Shown: positions 32,432-43,609, counted from the stretch's first letter. The stretch: DNA of 64,000 nt from Luscinia megarhynchos (GCA_034336665.1 JAPFBE010000036.1:1542357-1606356); one strand, 5' to 3'. Notes: generated by a model not told the origin, from the sequence alone. Program-made: numbers and translations.

Positions 32432-34173
32432 TGTGGTGGCACATACCGCCCTGTCTTGGGGTGACTTTATGATGCTTGTATCCCCAAATCGTCTGTTGGT
32501 GGTGAATATTGAATTCTGAAGCTTTAAGACTGCTTCCAGGAGTGAAGCGGGAAGAGAAAGAGTTGTAGAGTTGTTATCAGAGACTGCACTTGCTTCCCCG
32601 CATTCTTCATAAAGACTGTGTTGTCTGCAGTGGATGGTGGGAGAGAGCTTCTTTTTGCTTTTAGTTAGTTTTTCTGGGTAGCTGAGGCACAGGAGTCCCC
32701 TGGACTGTTTTTTCCCCTTTTCCTTGGCACCATTTGAACCTGCTCTGGACTGAAAAACCAGAAGAGCGCCGGGAGCTCACACCTGTGGCCCACCAGGCCT
32801 GGCCTGGGCCGTGACATTTCCCAGCGCCGGAGGGACTGAGAACAGCCTCAGTGAGCCGGGCTGCAACACACGGAAGGGACTCCTCTGAGTTTGTCATCTC
32901 TTCAGAGTGGCGAGAGGTTTTGCTGTTTGGTATCGTTCAAATTTTGTGCTGGGAAGTGCTTTGTCAGTTATATAAACAGTTTTTTTCCCACTTCTCTCTG
33001 AGGGAATATTTTTATTTCCCTGAACCAGTTGAGGGCCCCCATTCGGAGGTTTCCTCCCAAATTTGTCCTAAACCAGGACACCCCCTTGCCAGGATGCATT
33101 ATGATCTGAGAAATGCTTGTTAGGAGCCTTCAGAAACACTTCCTCTTGAGCTTATCAAACCCACTGTCTGTTCCCACGAATCTGTGCTGTCTAATGAGCT
33201 CCTGTTTGTTAATGAACAGCCTTGGAAACTTATTTTTCTTACCTGAATAACAACCCAAGTGGTATACTATTTTTTTTTATCAAACTTTCGAAGAAAGTTA
33301 CTGACCTGAGTTGCAGCCAGGATAGAAAATTATTTTGACTAAAGTCCAGTCTCTTGTGACCATACCAACAGTGGTCCTAAGTAAGATCCTTTGAGCTCTC
33401 CTGGACTTCAGCAGGCTGTGACCAGCAACCGTGCCTCTGAGTAAGGCCTCTCAGAGCCAGCGAACTCTCAAATTTGCTATAGTTGGAGGATCATCAAAGG
33501 GCAATGATGGATCCTGGGCTGATACCCTCCCTTCTCAGGAGTCAACACTTTAACTGCTGAGAAGATGCAATGGCATCTGAAGTACCTCACTGAATTAGAG
33601 GGGATTTTTTTCACAAGTACCATCTTTGTACATGCAAGTGTGCATATGCTGTAGCAAATATACCAGGAATGTTGTTCTCCTAGACTCTCAAGTACTTTAG
33701 GTTTGTAACTAAGGACTGCAAGTAAGTTACTGTTGTAGTATAGCAAATTCTATATGAATCCTTTACTAAACTGCTTAACTTATCGATCGAGTTTAAGTTA
33801 AATACTATTAAGTTTAAATGCTGTTAAGCTTAATTGAAGTGCTGTTGGTCAAGTCCAGGGCTCAGTTTATCACGGGAGTCTACTCTGAAGCTTGTGACTC
33901 AACAGGAGTGTTTGCCATATTCCTTTTTTATCCTTACCCTTTCCTAGCCTCTTGTCTTCCCCTCCTCCTGTCCCAGCCTCCACATAGATAGTTTTGTGTT
34001 TATTTTGATTTGGATTGACTGATTTTAGATTTTTCTTTGGTTTTTCTCTGTGTCTTTTAACCATGTAGTAAATAATAGAGTGAACCTTGCCAATGAATTT
34101 TGTCATGATGTGGCTTTTTATATTAAACTTTTACTGGTAATTCTTTCAGTGAACTTAAAACTAATTCACAACA
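32432..34173 (+). repeat. Solo LTR with perfect duplication TTGCC, containing a nested LTR
   Basis: From TGTGGTGGCAC to ATTCACAACA, flanked by TTGCC at 32427-32431 and 34174-34178. The 1742 bases include a second LTR at 32452-33080; without it this LTR is about 1.1 kb. It splits the ERVL RT at the LPQG motif. Confidence 0.85.
32452..33080 (+). repeat. LTR nested within LTR
   Basis: From TGTCTTGGGGTGAC to TAAACCAGGACA, with flanks CGCCC and CCCCC (one mismatch). Its 3' part (TTGTCCTAAACCAGGACA) is like 54500-55098. This is a third-level insertion. Confidence 0.65.
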
Positions 34174-34899
34174 TTGCCCCAGGGGTGGAAACACAACTCC
34201 ACTCTTTGCCATGAACTGATCTAGACTGCACTGGAAAAGGGTGAGGCTCCAAAACACTTACAGTACATTGATGACATCATCCTGTGGAGCAATACAGCAG
34301 AGGAAGTTTTTGAGAAAGGGGAGAAGATAATCCAAATCCTCCTGAAGGCCAGTTTTGCCATAAAACAAAGTAACGTCAAGGGACATGCCCAGGAAATTCA
34401 GTTTTTAGGAATAAAATGGCAAGATGAATGTCATCAGATTCCAAGGGATGTGGTCAACAAAATAGCAGCTGTGTTCCCACTGACCAGCTAGAAGGAAACA
34501 CAGGCTTTCCTATGTGCTGTGAGTTTTTGGAGGATGCATATTTCAGATTACAGTCATATTGTAAATCCTCTCTATCAAATGACATGGAAGAAGAACGATT
34601 TTAAGTGGGGTCTTGAACAACAAGCTTTTGAACAGGAGATGGTTCATGCAGTAGCCCTTGGGCCAATCAGGACAGGACAGGATGTAAAAATGTGCTCTAC
34701 ACTGCAGCCAGGGAGAATGATCATTCCTGGAGTCTCTGTCAGAAAGCACCAGGGCAGACTCGAGGTCGATCTCTAGGTTTTTGGAGTCAGGGATACAAAG
34801 GATCTACAGCCTGTTACACCCCAACTAAAAAAGAGATACTGGCAGCTTATGAGGGGCTTTGAGCTACTTCAGAAGTGATTGGCACTGAAGCACAGCTCC

Positions 34900-35598
34900 T
34901 CCTGGCACCCTGACTGCCAGTGCTGGGCTGGATATTCAAAGGGAAAGTCCCTTCAACACATCAGGCCACTGATGCTACGTGGAGTAAGTGGGTTGCACTG
35001 ATCACACAGCGAGCTTGAATAGGAAACCCCAATCACCCAGGGATCTTGAAAGTCATCATGAACTGGCCTGAAGGTGAAAATTTTGGACTATTGGAGGAGG
35101 AGGTGACATGCTGAGGAGGCTCCATGATATAATCAGCTAGTAGAAAATGAAAAGCGATACGCTCTCCTCACTGACAGTTCCTGCTGTATTGTAAGGATCC
35201 ATTGAAAATAGAAAGCTGCCAAATTGAGTCCTACATGGCGAGTTGCAGAAGTTATTGAAGGACAAGGTGGATCAAGGCAAGTTGTACCTCAAGAAAATTT
35301 GATTTTTGAGTCAGAACAGTCTGCAATGTTGAATTGTATAATACTGGTTGCTGAATGACACTGACACTGTATGTCATAACTATCATGGACAATGAGGATG
35401 AAGTGCTCCAGATACACCAGTCATGAGCTCCTGATGCAGCTTGCATCCAGCAAACAGCACACCAGCTCTCCTGCCCTGGAAGACATCTAGGATGGATAGA
35501 AACCACAGTCATGGACTAAATGAACTCAACAGACATCTTGGAGGGATGGCCATTGAGTATGGCAATGATGCCTGTGATTGTGTATATATGTGTGTGTG
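34900..35598 (+). pseudogene. ERVL RNase H and 3' remnant
   Basis: NWPEGENFGLLEEE near 35060 corresponds to NWPEGEDFGLAVEE of the minus copy. A DSSCC-type segment at about 35172 marks the RNase H start. The end runs into a (TG)n tract where the class II provirus inserted. Confidence 0.6.
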
Positions 35599-35933
35599 TG
35601 TGGAGAGTATTGGCTAATAGAGAAAGGGCATAGTCAAGCAGAGTTGCTGCAACTAGCCTAAGTAGTGCAAAGAGTAGTTGCTGCAGATGCACTTATTTAA
35701 GCAAAATAAAACCAGACAAGTAAACCACAAGAATGCAGAAGTGCCACAAGAATGCAGAAGTGCTTAAGAAATAGGATGTTGAAAGAGTTGAAAATAAAGA
35801 TAACCAATAATGAGGTTGGCTTTTGTAATATTCATGAGGATAATTAAGAAGTGTATAAGAACAGAGCTGTCTTTATCAATAAACGAGTCTTGCTGATGAC
35901 CACCTGGTGTCCGCAGTCTTCCTTTCTCCGACA
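35599..35933 (+). repeat. 5' LTR of class II provirus
   Basis: 335 bases, TGTGGAGAGTATTG to CTCCGACA. TATAAGA is at 35854 and AATAAA at 35878-35883. A 21-base near-duplicate (CACAAGAATGCAGAAGTG twice) lies near 35728-35765. It lacks ten bases present in the 3' LTR. Confidence 0.95.
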
Positions 35934-35935
35934 AA

Positions 35936-35953
35936 TGGTGACCCTGACGTCGC
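35936..35953 (+). other. Primer-binding site, tRNA-Trp-like
   Basis: TGGTGACCCTGACGT matches the tRNA-Trp complement (TGGTGACCCCGACGT) with one mismatch, then diverges. Its start is three bases after the LTR end. Confidence 0.75.
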
Positions 35954-36140
35954 CCTCCTGATCAACAAAGAAAATGGGGGAGGACCTGCCACGGCGGAGA
36001 AAGTAGGAGTTGGGTCCTGATCGCAGCCGGGATGGTGCAAAAATCTGCTAGACGGACGGCACCCCTGAAGACCATAATGGTGGTTTTGGGCCATACGTGC
36101 CACCGGAGCCTGGAGAGCTGCAACAGCGCTGACGACAGAC

Positions 36141-37908
36141 ATGGATAGGCAAGTGGCATATGAATTATTTACTCACACTTTGCAGCAGTGCAATGTTCAG
36201 GGAATTGATTTAAAGAAAGATTTACCAGGGTTGTTAGCATGGGGGTATGCGAAGGGTTGTTTTGCTGTACCACATACAGTACATGAGTTGGCAGAGTGGC
36301 GTAAACTCGGTGATAAGTTATGGGAGGCAAGCCTGGACGATGACAAAGTAGCAAGGAAATTGGGGAAAATATGGAGAGTGGTACACAATGCATTATTGCA
36401 ACGGGTAGCGGAAAAAAAGGCAGCTGAGCAGGCAATTGAAGCACATAAAAAGAATTTGCATTACGGGCAGGATGAAGGGCAGCCTTTAGCTCCCGCAACT
36501 AGAGTTATAAGAATTCTGCCAGCGGAGTTGCCAGGTACTGGTTGTAATACTATGGAAAATGTCGGGCCGTCTGCACCCCCCATTGAAGTACAGAAGGAGG
36601 TTGATGACGGGGATGGTGATATAGTTAAGCCACGTTCCCCCATCCGATACTCCTCTAGCCCCAGCTACACCTAACCAGCCTCATGGCAGGCCTGATCCTA
36701 TCCCAGGGTCCGAAAGTGACCTGATGGGGGGAATGGCAAGGCAGAGAAGAGAGGCTTGGAAAAGCTTGGCTTATCATGAAATCATAGAAGGGGATGGTGT
36801 GGCCTTACAAACTTCTGATTACATGGCATTTCCAGCCACGTTTACACCTTTGTATGACCAACAAGGTAACCCCGCAGGTATGCAGTCAGAATTCCAACCA
36901 TTAGATTGAAAACTATTGGCACAATTACGACAAACAGTAAGCCAATTTGGATTTAAAAGCGAGCCCGTAAAGCAAATGCTTGATTATCTTTTTGACACTC
37001 AAGTGCTTCTCCCAAATGATTTGCGAGGAATCTCACGACTTATGCTTACAAAACATCAATTATTGCTCTTTGGAGCACACTGGCAAGCTCTTGTCAATGA
37101 ATCAGTAGCCACTCAAAGACAACAGGGAGATCCATTGCACGGGGTCACTGCGGATGAGCTGATGGGACTAGGCAATTTTCTTAGAACAGAAGCCCAATTG
37201 CTAATGGGAGCAGATAAAGCAAGAGAAGCAATGAGGGTGTTTAGAAATGCTCTAGACAAGGTAAAAGAGTCTGGAGGAGTTCCACCATATATGGGAATAA
37301 AACAGGGTAGAGAGGAACCCTTTGGCACATTTATCGATAGGGTTGCAGCAGCAATAGAGAAAGCTGGAGCACCAAACTGGATGAAGAGAACGTTATTGAA
37401 GCAATGTGCAATGCAGAATAGCAATGCCACCATACAAAGATTGACAGCAACATTACCTGGGAATTGGGCAATAGAAGAACTGTTGGAACGGGCCGCAATG
37501 ATGCCTACGGGATTGCAGGCATTTTTGGTAGATGCCATAAAGGAACTAGGGGTAGGCCTAAAGAAACAGGCAGAAGCTGCGCAATCTTAGGTGTTAGCCG
37601 CTCTTGCTCCTCTCCAAGCCTCCGCAGCCACCAACACCCTTCTCCAAAATAACCCATCCGCAAAATGTTACCGATGCGGAAAAGGGGGACATCTGGGCCG
37701 AATGTGCCGTGCAACAGGGGTCTGGTGTCAGACTTGCCAATCTGACACACACAATACACTTGCCTGTTGCCGCAAGTCGGGAAACCGCAAGCAGAGCGCG
37801 TCTGGTCACACTACGACACAAGTGACCGGAGGAAGAGCAACAGCTCCACCGTCTGCCTTCAACCAGCAACAGCAGGGTCCCTCGGCTTGGACCTGGGAGC
37901 AGCAATAG
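36141..37908 (+). pseudogene. Class II gag with one frameshift and two stops
   Basis: Matrix begins MDRQVAYELFTHTLQQCN. A frame change occurs at the C-run 36637-36641; the second frame carries proline-rich sequence and capsid. In-frame stops are at 36907-36909 and 37588-37590. Capsid has the major homology region IKQGREEPFGTFIDR. Nucleocapsid has two CCHC knuckles, CYRCGKGGHLGRMC and [14 protein letters not shown]. Gag ends at 37908 and overlaps pro. Confidence 0.92.
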
Positions 37909-38582
37909 ATGTTACCCTATACACTAATCGACCTGAAAGGATACCTACAGGAATTAAAGGCCCAGTAATAATTAATGGACAAACATTTGGAGCTTTGCTA
38001 TTAGGACGGTCGTCTGCTTCCATAATGGGATTATTTGTTTTGCCGGGAGTGACTGATGCAGACTTCACGGGAGAGATACAAATTATGGGTCACACCCCTT
38101 ATCCACCATTAAAAATTGAAAAAGGTCAGCGTATAGCTCAACTAGTACCATTACCACAGTTGACCGCAGGACTAGTACCAAAAGCCATAGATCCCTGGGA
38201 TACCAAGGGGTTTGGGTCAACAGGACTAACTCTATTGACTTTGGAATTAAGGGATCGGCCAAAGAAGCCCATTAGAATTACCTACAATACAGAAGAGATT
38301 TCTACAATGGCATTACTTGACACTGGAGCAGATACAAGCATCGTCAGCCCAGAAATTTGGCCAACTCATTGGCCATCATACACGTCCACTCAAACAGTGA
38401 CTGGAGTTGGGGGATATACCTTGGCGAAAAAATCACCAACAGTAACACTGCACATTGATGGACAACAGCTTAATACGGTATTTTCTATTGTGCCTTTGCC
38501 CCCCTCGGTAAGCTGTTTAATTGGTCGTGATGTACTAGCTCAGTTGGGGGTGGTACTGACAAATGAGCACCCTTTGGGGTAA
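37746..38582 (+). CDS. Class II pro: dUTPase plus aspartic protease (open frame)
   Basis: The frame is unbroken. The dUTPase part has [45 protein letters not shown] and a GFGSTG end, the five dUTPase motifs in order. The protease follows with [13 protein letters not shown] and [14 protein letters not shown] dUTPase in the pro frame is a betaretrovirus trait, not an alpharetrovirus one. CCCTTTG at 38570-38576 is correctly phased for a possible second -1 shift into pol, but is a weak candidate. It has no independent start codon. Confidence 0.85.
   Translation, partial: HTQYTCLLPQVGKPQAERVWSHYDTSDRRKSNSSTVCLQPATAGSLGLDLGAAIDVTLYTNRPERIPTGIKGPVIINGQTFGALLLGRSSASIMGLFVLPGVTDADFTGEIQIMGHTPYPPLKIEKGQRIAQLVPLPQLTAGLVPKAIDPWDTKGFGSTGLTLLTLELRDRPKKPIRITYNTEEISTMALLDTGADTSIVSPEIWPTHWPSYTSTQTVTGVGGYTLAKKSPTVTLHIDGQQLNTVFSIVPLPPSVSCLIGRDVLAQLGVVLTNEHPLG
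37779..37785 (+). promoter_or_regulatory. Candidate -1 frameshift site, G GGA AAC
   Basis: GGGAAAC is phased X XXY YYZ in the gag frame (GGA at 37780, AAC at 37783). The pro frame is open from 37746 to 38582 and has no ATG near its start, so pro needs a -1 shift in this overlap. This heptamer is used at gag-pro by some betaretroviruses. Confidence 0.75.
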
Positions 38583-41170
38583 CTGCCATTGTTTGGACTT
38601 TCCCTTTCCCACTCACTTGGACTACCGAAGAAGCAGTGATGGTTAAGCAATGGCCGCTAAAAAGGGAAAGTCTCAAACAGGCTCATCAATTGGTATGTGA
38701 GCAGTTTCAACAAGGACATTTAAAGCTATCCACAAGCCCTTGGAATACACCCATTTTTGTGATAAAGAAAAAATCAGGAAAATAACGACTGTTACATGAT
38801 TTGAGAGCTGTAAACAACCAAATGGAGCCAATGGGGGCCCTACAGCCAGGCCTTCCTAACCCAGCTATGATACCAGAAAATTGGCCCATTTTGATTATTG
38901 ATCTTAAGGACTGCTTTTTTACCATCGCCCTGCATCCCAATGACACAAAACGTTTTGCATTTACCCTACCAGCCATCAACAGAGGTGAACCAGATAAGAG
39001 ATTTGAATGGACAGTTTTGCCACAGGGGATGCGTAATTCACCCACAATATGTTAGTTATATGTAGATGCTGCCCTGCAACCACTGAGACAGAGAATGCCA
39101 CGGACAGTGATTTACCACTACATGGATGATATCCTCCTTTCACAAGACTGTGAATTTACAGATGAACTAATAGAAATCATCAAATCTACCTTGGCAGACT
39201 TCTCGTTGATTGTATCACCAGAAAAAATACAACGATCAAAGCCTTGGAAATATCTTGGTTGGACTATAACTGAACAAAAGGTCAAGCCACAAAAATTGCT
39301 ATTGGATATCAAGATTTCAACTCTGCATGAGACCCAGAAACTTTTAGGAGACCTACAATGGTTAAAACCAGTAACGGGCATTCCAAATACATTGTTGCAA
39401 GCATTGCAACCACTGTTAAAGGGAACAGATCCTTGTACCCCTGTTCACATTACCCCTCAACAGGAGGAAACACTACAACGTATTGTGCGATGCGTCACGG
39501 ATGGATTTGTATCCCGGCAACAACTTGGCTGCCCAATAAATCTTACCATTTGGCATGGTAATGGACACTTATTAGGAGCACTCACTCAGCTTGAAAAGAA
39601 AACGGGGGAGCCAAGGGTATTAGAATGGATATCACCACCTTTACAAACAAGAAAAACAATAACCACAAAACTTGAAAATTTGGCTACGTTACTTAGAAAA
39701 GGCCGATTGCGTATTTTAGAAGTCACAGGACAGGAACCAGCAGTAATTTACCTGCCCATAGAAAAACCAACATTGGACTGGTACATGTTGAATTCTACAG
39801 AGCTTGCTGAGGCACTGCTAGGATCCAGAGCACAGGTGGAAACCGGAGCATTATCACCCAAGGCACTGCAGTGGATTGGAGAATGGAGTTGGATTACTAG
39901 GACGCTACGGGAAGAAAAACCTATAGCGGATGCCGTAACAGCATTTCCGGATGCCGGAAAGAAGTCTCGTTGAGCAGCCATCGTCTGGAAGGAGAAGAAG
40001 GAATGGAAGCAACAGATCCTTGAGGCAACACCTGAAGATAGCCTGCAGACATTGGAGTTATTGGCCGTGATATGGGCAGTTACTCATTTAGAAGGACCTT
40101 TGAATGTAGTGTCTGATTCTCTTTACGTGGTGGGAGTGGTATCTAGAATAGAGGATGCTAGCGTGAAAGAGGTTAGCAACAGGAGACTGTATGAGCTGTT
40201 TCTACAGTTAAGGAGGGCCCTAATGGATAGAAAAGAGCCCTATGCAGTGATTCACATCCGAAGTCACAAATGGGATACTGGCCTAGGAGAAGGGAATGCA
40301 AGAGCTGACAGATTGGTGATGCCAGCGGAAAACCTGCCCTTGATTAGCAAAACAGTAATGGCTAGAGAGGCACATAATGCATATCATCACAATGCCAAAG
40401 GACTGGTGCGGCAGTTTGGTATTAACATTAGTGAGGCCAAAGCTATTGTTAGAGCATGTCCTATCTGTAGTTACCACAATGGGGGAGTAGGATTAAGATG
40501 TGGAGTGAACCCAAGAGGATTAAAGATTAATGAAATATGGCAGATGGACATAACACACCTACAAAGTTTTGGACGATTGAAATATATCCATGTCACCATA
40601 GACACTTTTAGTGGGTTTATGTGGGCCATGGCACAGGCAGGAGAAAAGGCTATCCACGTCATCAGACACCTTTCTAGCTGTTTTGCAGTAATGGGGGTTC
40701 CTGCTGAGATTAAGACGGACAACGGCCCCGCCTATGTCAGTAGTAAAGTTGGGAAGTGGTTAGAATCCTGGGGAATAAAGCATGTTACGGGGATACCACA
40801 CTCTCCCACCGGACAAGCGATCATTGAGAGAGCCCATGGGACATTAAAGCGTTATATACTTAAACAGGAAGATCAGGTTGATCCCCATACAAAACTAACC
40901 AAGGCCCTTTACATTATCAATCACTTGTGTGTTTTTGGGGACAATAAGGATCCTGCAGCAATTAGACACTGTGTAAATTACAGTCAGGAAAAGACCAAAC
41001 AGGATGCTTGGGTTCACTACAGGGATCCACGTACTGGCATTTGGCAAGGACCAGCAAAGGTTCTCTATTGGGGCAGGGGTTATCTTTGTGTTTCTACCCC
41101 CTCAGGTACTACATGGGTACCCACAAAATGGACTAAAGCAGCAACAACACCCACCACAGATGCTTCCTGA
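38577..41170 (+). pseudogene. Class II pol (RT, RNase H, integrase) with three stops
   Basis: A single frame with stops at 38783-38785, 39053-39055 and 39971-39973. RT has [31 protein letters not shown] and YMDD near 39118. RNase H: LNVVSDSLYVVGVV and HIRSHKWDTGLGEGN. Integrase has H/H, CPICSYHNG, WQMDITHLQSFG, IKTDNGPAYVSSK and SPTGQAIIERAHG (D, D, E), and a C-terminal WQGPAKVLYWGRGY. The end overlaps the next frame by 11 bases. Confidence 0.92.
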
Positions 41171-41792
41171 GTGGGAACCGAACCCAACGCTTCGCAGACT
41201 GCGGAATAAATTGTCTTTGCAAAACGCAGCATTTGAACTTCAGCAGGTGACTGGCAAACAGATCAATCTCGATTGGGACCGTCCGGATATTTCAATAGCT
41301 ACTGGACTTCTAGATGAACTTAAACAGAAGGTAATTAATAAGATTTTTGATTTAAGGACAAAGAGATGTTACAACTGTAAGGGGAGGAAGTGTGGTGGTA
41401 AGTCATTGGTGTTATTGTATTGTGGAAGGTGTCAGGCTACAGTCATAAGGTCTCAGTGGGGTATATTGGAACCTTTGTGCACTGCCTGCTCCTGGAGAAA
41501 TAACACGCGATCATGGCAGACAGAACTTAGGGCCATAACAGGAGCATCCAATACCAGGGAGGCATTCCTACTTGTAGAGAATAGAGCCAACATATATCGA
41601 CTACATTGCAAGTGGAGAATACAAAATGCAGTGAGAGATATTAAAGATTGGAAGAATAGTAAAATATTGGGGTATTGTTGTGAGAAAGACACCATAAGGG
41701 TTATAAGAGCTGAATCTAGAGAAAGATTAGCTGTTACAAACCCTGAGCTGACTAAACTTTTATTTGGCATTCAAGCCCTTGTTATAGAATAA
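41160..41792 (+). CDS. Unrecognised intact cysteine-rich ORF between pol and env (210 aa)
   Basis: The ATG at 41160 lies inside the last codons of pol in another frame; the same frame is open upstream to 41004. The start is MLPEWEPNPTLRRLRNKLS. Cysteines at residues 70, 73, 78, 88, 91, 107 and 110 form three CxxC pairs, ending CTACSW, which suggests a zinc ribbon-like fold. A W/K/R-rich C-terminal half has a CC pair at 173-174. There is no signal peptide or membrane span. It is unbroken while gag, pol and env carry stops. Env starts 80 bases downstream in another frame. An unspliced env leader or an accessory factor are the alternatives. Confidence 0.6.
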   Translation: MLPEWEPNPTLRRLRNKLSLQNAAFELQQVTGKQINLDWDRPDISIATGLLDELKQKVINKIFDLRTKRCYNCKGRKCGGKSLVLLYCGRCQATVIRSQWGILEPLCTACSWRNNTRSWQTELRAITGASNTREAFLLVENRANIYRLHCKWRIQNAVRDIKDWKNSKILGYCCEKDTIRVIRAESRERLAVTNPELTKLLFGIQALVIE

Positions 41793-41872
41793 GAGAAATA
41801 AATTAACAACGCTTAAAATTGCTGTTAAAACTCGAGCCTTAGAGTGGAGCTTTACACAGTCCTGTCAAAAAC

Positions 41873-43267
41873 ATGACAGTAATGGAGGCCTTTATACTCC
41901 TTATTAGCATTGGAGTAATTAACAAACAGACAATGGGAAACAAACACATAGAGCATTTTGGCCCTTGAGAAAATGTTTGGGTAACCATAGCAAATCAGAC
42001 AGGACAGTCTTCTATGTGTTTAAGTTTGGGAAATGTCAATAGCCCCTTTAAGACTTGCTTATTCGGAGTACCAATTTGGCAACCCTCTGAATTCAGTGGC
42101 TTTGTAAATAATGCTACCGTACAAAATGAAACTCAGATGGTTTTAGAGGTAAATACAACTGCTCACGGCCTTACCCGCAACCAACTTGATGGAGGACGGC
42201 AATGCCGTATTATTCTGGCCCTTAACGTCACTCTTAACTCTCCACCAGAGGAAATTGATATTCTCGGATGCAGTAATGCCAGCATTGGAAATAAGACAGG
42301 CGGATGATTCTCATTTGAACCACTGCATTCGAGCCAGTTAAATATAAACCGATATTTGTGGGCTACCCTAGATTCAGAATTGTTAGATGCGGATCTGTTC
42401 GGCCAAGTATATTCCATGTGCAATGGTAGCAATATAACAAAACCATTGAAGTTACCAAAAGGCATATTTTTGATTTGTGGGAACCGGGCATGGAATGGCA
42501 TCCCTGCATTGCCCACGAGAGGTCCATGCTATCTTGGGCAACTACCTCTATTCCACCCCAACATATCACAATTGACCAGACTTAGAAATGGAAAAAGAAC
42601 AAAGTGTAGTGTACATGAATTACAGTGCAACGAACAGGGTTCCCCTGTCTTTTGGTCAGAATTAAAACAGGTAATTGTAGCCACAATTTTACCCGATGCA
42701 GCTGCCCGCAAGGCAATGGTATTAGCAGAACAAATAGCCTGCTGTGCACAGAATGAGATTAACATAACTTCACAAATTTTGGATGAGCCTACCGCTGATG
42801 TATCCAGTGTAAATCATGCAGTATTGCAAAACCGAGCGGCTATTGATTACTTGCTATTGGCTCATGGACATGGCTGTGAAGAATTTGAAGGCATGTGTTG
42901 TATGAATCTTTCTGACCACTCAGAATCAATTCATGCAAAAATAAAGAAACTGCAGGAACACCTTCACGATTTGAAGGAACAAGAAGGTTTGGGATTAGAA
43001 GGGTGGCTGAGATCTCTTGGGTTGGGTCCATGGCTTACTTCGCTTTTGCAACATTTAATAATTATAGAGATTGTTATTTTTGCTATTTTGCTTTTTGTGC
43101 CATGTATTATGAAATGCTTACAGGGCATGGTATCACGATTGGTGAATCAGAAATGGGAAACAAATTTGTTAGCTCAAAAAGGAAACGGGGGAAGTGTGGA
43201 GAGTATTGTTCAAACATGGCTAATAGAGAAAGGGCATAGTCAAGCAGAGTTGCTGCAAATAGCCTAA
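41873..43267 (+). pseudogene. Class II env (alpha-like SU/TM) with two stops
   Basis: The start has a short signal-like hydrophobic leader (AFILLISIGVI). In-frame stops are at 41966-41968 and 42305-42307. Many N-x-S/T sites lie in SU. TM has VLQNRAAIDYLLLAHGHG with a C-x6-CC motif (CEEFEGMCC), and a span IIIEIVIFAILLFVPCIM. This TM is like that of avian alpharetroviruses. The tail reads 73 bases into the 3' LTR. It is not translatable as a whole. Confidence 0.9.
43176..43194 (+). other. Polypurine tract of class II provirus
   Basis: AAAAAGGAAACGGGGGAAG immediately before the 3' LTR and inside the env tail. Confidence 0.8.
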
Positions 43268-43539
43268 GTAGTGCAAAGAGTAGTTGCTGCAGATGCGCTT
43301 ATTTAAGCAAAATAAAACCAGACAAGTAAACCACAAGAATGCAGAAGTGCCACAAGAATGCAGAAGTGCTTAAGAAATAGGATGTTGAAAGAGCTGAAAA
43401 TAAAGATAACCAATAATGAGGTTGGCTTTTGTAATATTCATGAGGATAATTAAGAAGTGTATAAGAACAGAGCTGTCTTTATCAATAAACGAGTCTTGCT
43501 GATGACCACCTGGTGTCCGCAGTCTTCCTTTCTCCGACA
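43195..43539 (+). repeat. 3' LTR of class II provirus
   Basis: 345 bases, matching 35599-35933 apart from three substitutions and an extra TTCAAACATG near 43210. The flank TGTGTGTG continues the interrupted microsatellite. Confidence 0.95.
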
Positions 43540-43573
<34 letters not shown>

Positions 43574-43575
43574 AA
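43540..43575. repeat. (TG)n(TA)n microsatellite
   Basis: TGTGTGTG followed by about 13 TA units. The left half of the same tract is at 35582-35598. Confidence 0.85.
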
Positions 43576-43609
43576 TATGTCTATAGTTGGAAGGTGTAGG
43601 GGTGGATGA

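Larger units (their letters stand above)
31948..34900 (+). pseudogene. ERVL RT remnant, split by an LTR
   Basis: The first part (to 32431) has IHEMICELERQGVLSKTCSS, VCKSDGEWRLTVDYHDQKK and FAFTWRGIQYTWNQLP. After the LTR, at 34174, it resumes with PQGWK-type sequence, YIDDIILWSNTAEEVFEKGE and ISDYSHIVNPLYQMTWKKND. Frames shift several times. Confidence 0.78.
35599..43539 (+). mobile_element. Young class II provirus with mosaic beta/alpha features
   Basis: 7941 bases: LTR 35599-35933, tRNA-Trp-like site 35936, gag, dUTPase-protease, pol, a cysteine-rich frame, env, polypurine tract 43176-43194, LTR 43195-43539. The LTRs differ by three substitutions plus a ten-base gap. The frames gag(1), pro(0), pol(2) fit two -1 shifts. 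Stops in gag, pol and env prevent full expression. It lies in a (TG)n/(TA)n tract and is antisense to RFX3. Confidence 0.95.
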
